Positions 5,906 to 6,028 of a DNA stretch of 6,028 nucleotides are shown here, piece by piece. A program made the position numbers and the translations under genes. A model generated the notes under the pieces. That model saw nothing but the letters and a program-made list of their open reading frames with translations, had not been told where the DNA came from and did not search any database. Positions within the stretch are counted from its first letter, which is position 1; each line of letters opens with the position of its first letter. The stretch covers positions 1 through 6,028 of the forward strand of contig JAUPKM010000615.1 in assembly GCA_030837445.1 (NCBI GenBank), read 5' to 3'. This DNA comes from Actinomycetota bacterium (GTDB lineage Bacteria > Actinomycetota > Actinomycetes > S36-B12 > UBA10799).

Positions 5906-6028
5906 GGTCGCTGGTCACGGCCGACGACCTCGACACCGAGATCGTCGGGGCCGAGGGTTGCGCGGACCGTTGCTTCCGGCAACCATGCCAGGGTCGTTGA
6001 CCAGAGCCCAGCGGTTCGATCAGGACTC
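5906..6028. other. Right-end non-coding stretch, no gene supported
   Basis: All six frames were considered. The open minus-strand frames run on into whiB antisense, with no stop near a plausible convergent gene end, and the plus frames show no start with a ribosome binding site or recognisable family. Small inverted repeats are present: GTTGC-TTCCG-GCAAC at 5969-5983 and GGTC-GTT-GACC at 5992-6002. They could belong to an untranslated region of a gene beyond the edge. Confidence 0.4.

Noticed and set aside
5578..5982. Minus-strand 134-codon frame across whiB
   Set aside because: It is antisense to whiB, starts at TTG without an RBS and has no recognisable motif.
5899..5997. Read-through frame after the whiB TGA with GC-rich third positions
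   Set aside because: It continues about 30 codons to a TGA and has no WhiB-family counterpart. WhiB normally ends at the basic tail already present, so it is not a broken extension.

Overview
The window comes from a high-GC actinobacterium. Three things support this: an F420 biosynthesis locus with actinobacterial-type fusion enzymes (FbiB = CofE plus nitroreductase; FbiC = CofG plus CofH), a WhiB-family iron-sulfur regulator (a family confined essentially to Actinobacteria and their phages), and the tail of a 13E12-type (DUF222) HNH endonuclease. Genus cannot be named from the sequence alone.

Layout, left to right. Positions 1-306 (+) hold the C-terminal 101 residues of an HNH nuclease whose start lies outside the window. 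It carries a perfect fourfold 12-bp tandem repeat coding (Gly-Pro-Asp-Thr)4. An 11-bp perfect hairpin spans its stop codon and probably ends transcription between it and the convergent fbiB. Next on the minus strand is the two-gene operon fbiA (2800-1796) then fbiB (1799-411), joined by a GTGA stop/start overlap. A 121-bp divergent region separates fbiA from fbiC (2922-5471, +), which has a TACTCT -10-like hexamer placed so that the transcript could begin at the ATG. After a 169-bp spacer with repeats and a good promoter comes whiB (5641-5898, +), of the WhiB/WhiB2 (WhmD) type. The last 130 bp show no convincing gene.

How the genes work together. FbiC makes the deazaflavin chromophore Fo from tyrosine and the ribityl-aminouracil intermediate of riboflavin synthesis. 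FbiA attaches the phospho(enol)lactyl side chain to give (dehydro-)F420-0. FbiB reduces the dehydro form and adds the gamma-linked glutamate tail. Only the guanylyltransferase that makes the FbiA donor (FbiD/CofC) is missing from the window. In Mycobacterium tuberculosis, from memory, whiB2 sits divergently beside fbiA-fbiB while fbiC is elsewhere on the chromosome. Here fbiC lies between fbiA and whiB.

I did not find an undescribed multi-gene system. The most interesting points are regulatory. A GTAAC-N6-GTAAT direct repeat resembling an MtrA response-regulator site overlaps the whiB -10. Repeated AGTTGG/CCAACT elements between fbiC and whiB can form alternative hairpins. The predicted fbiC transcript is leaderless.
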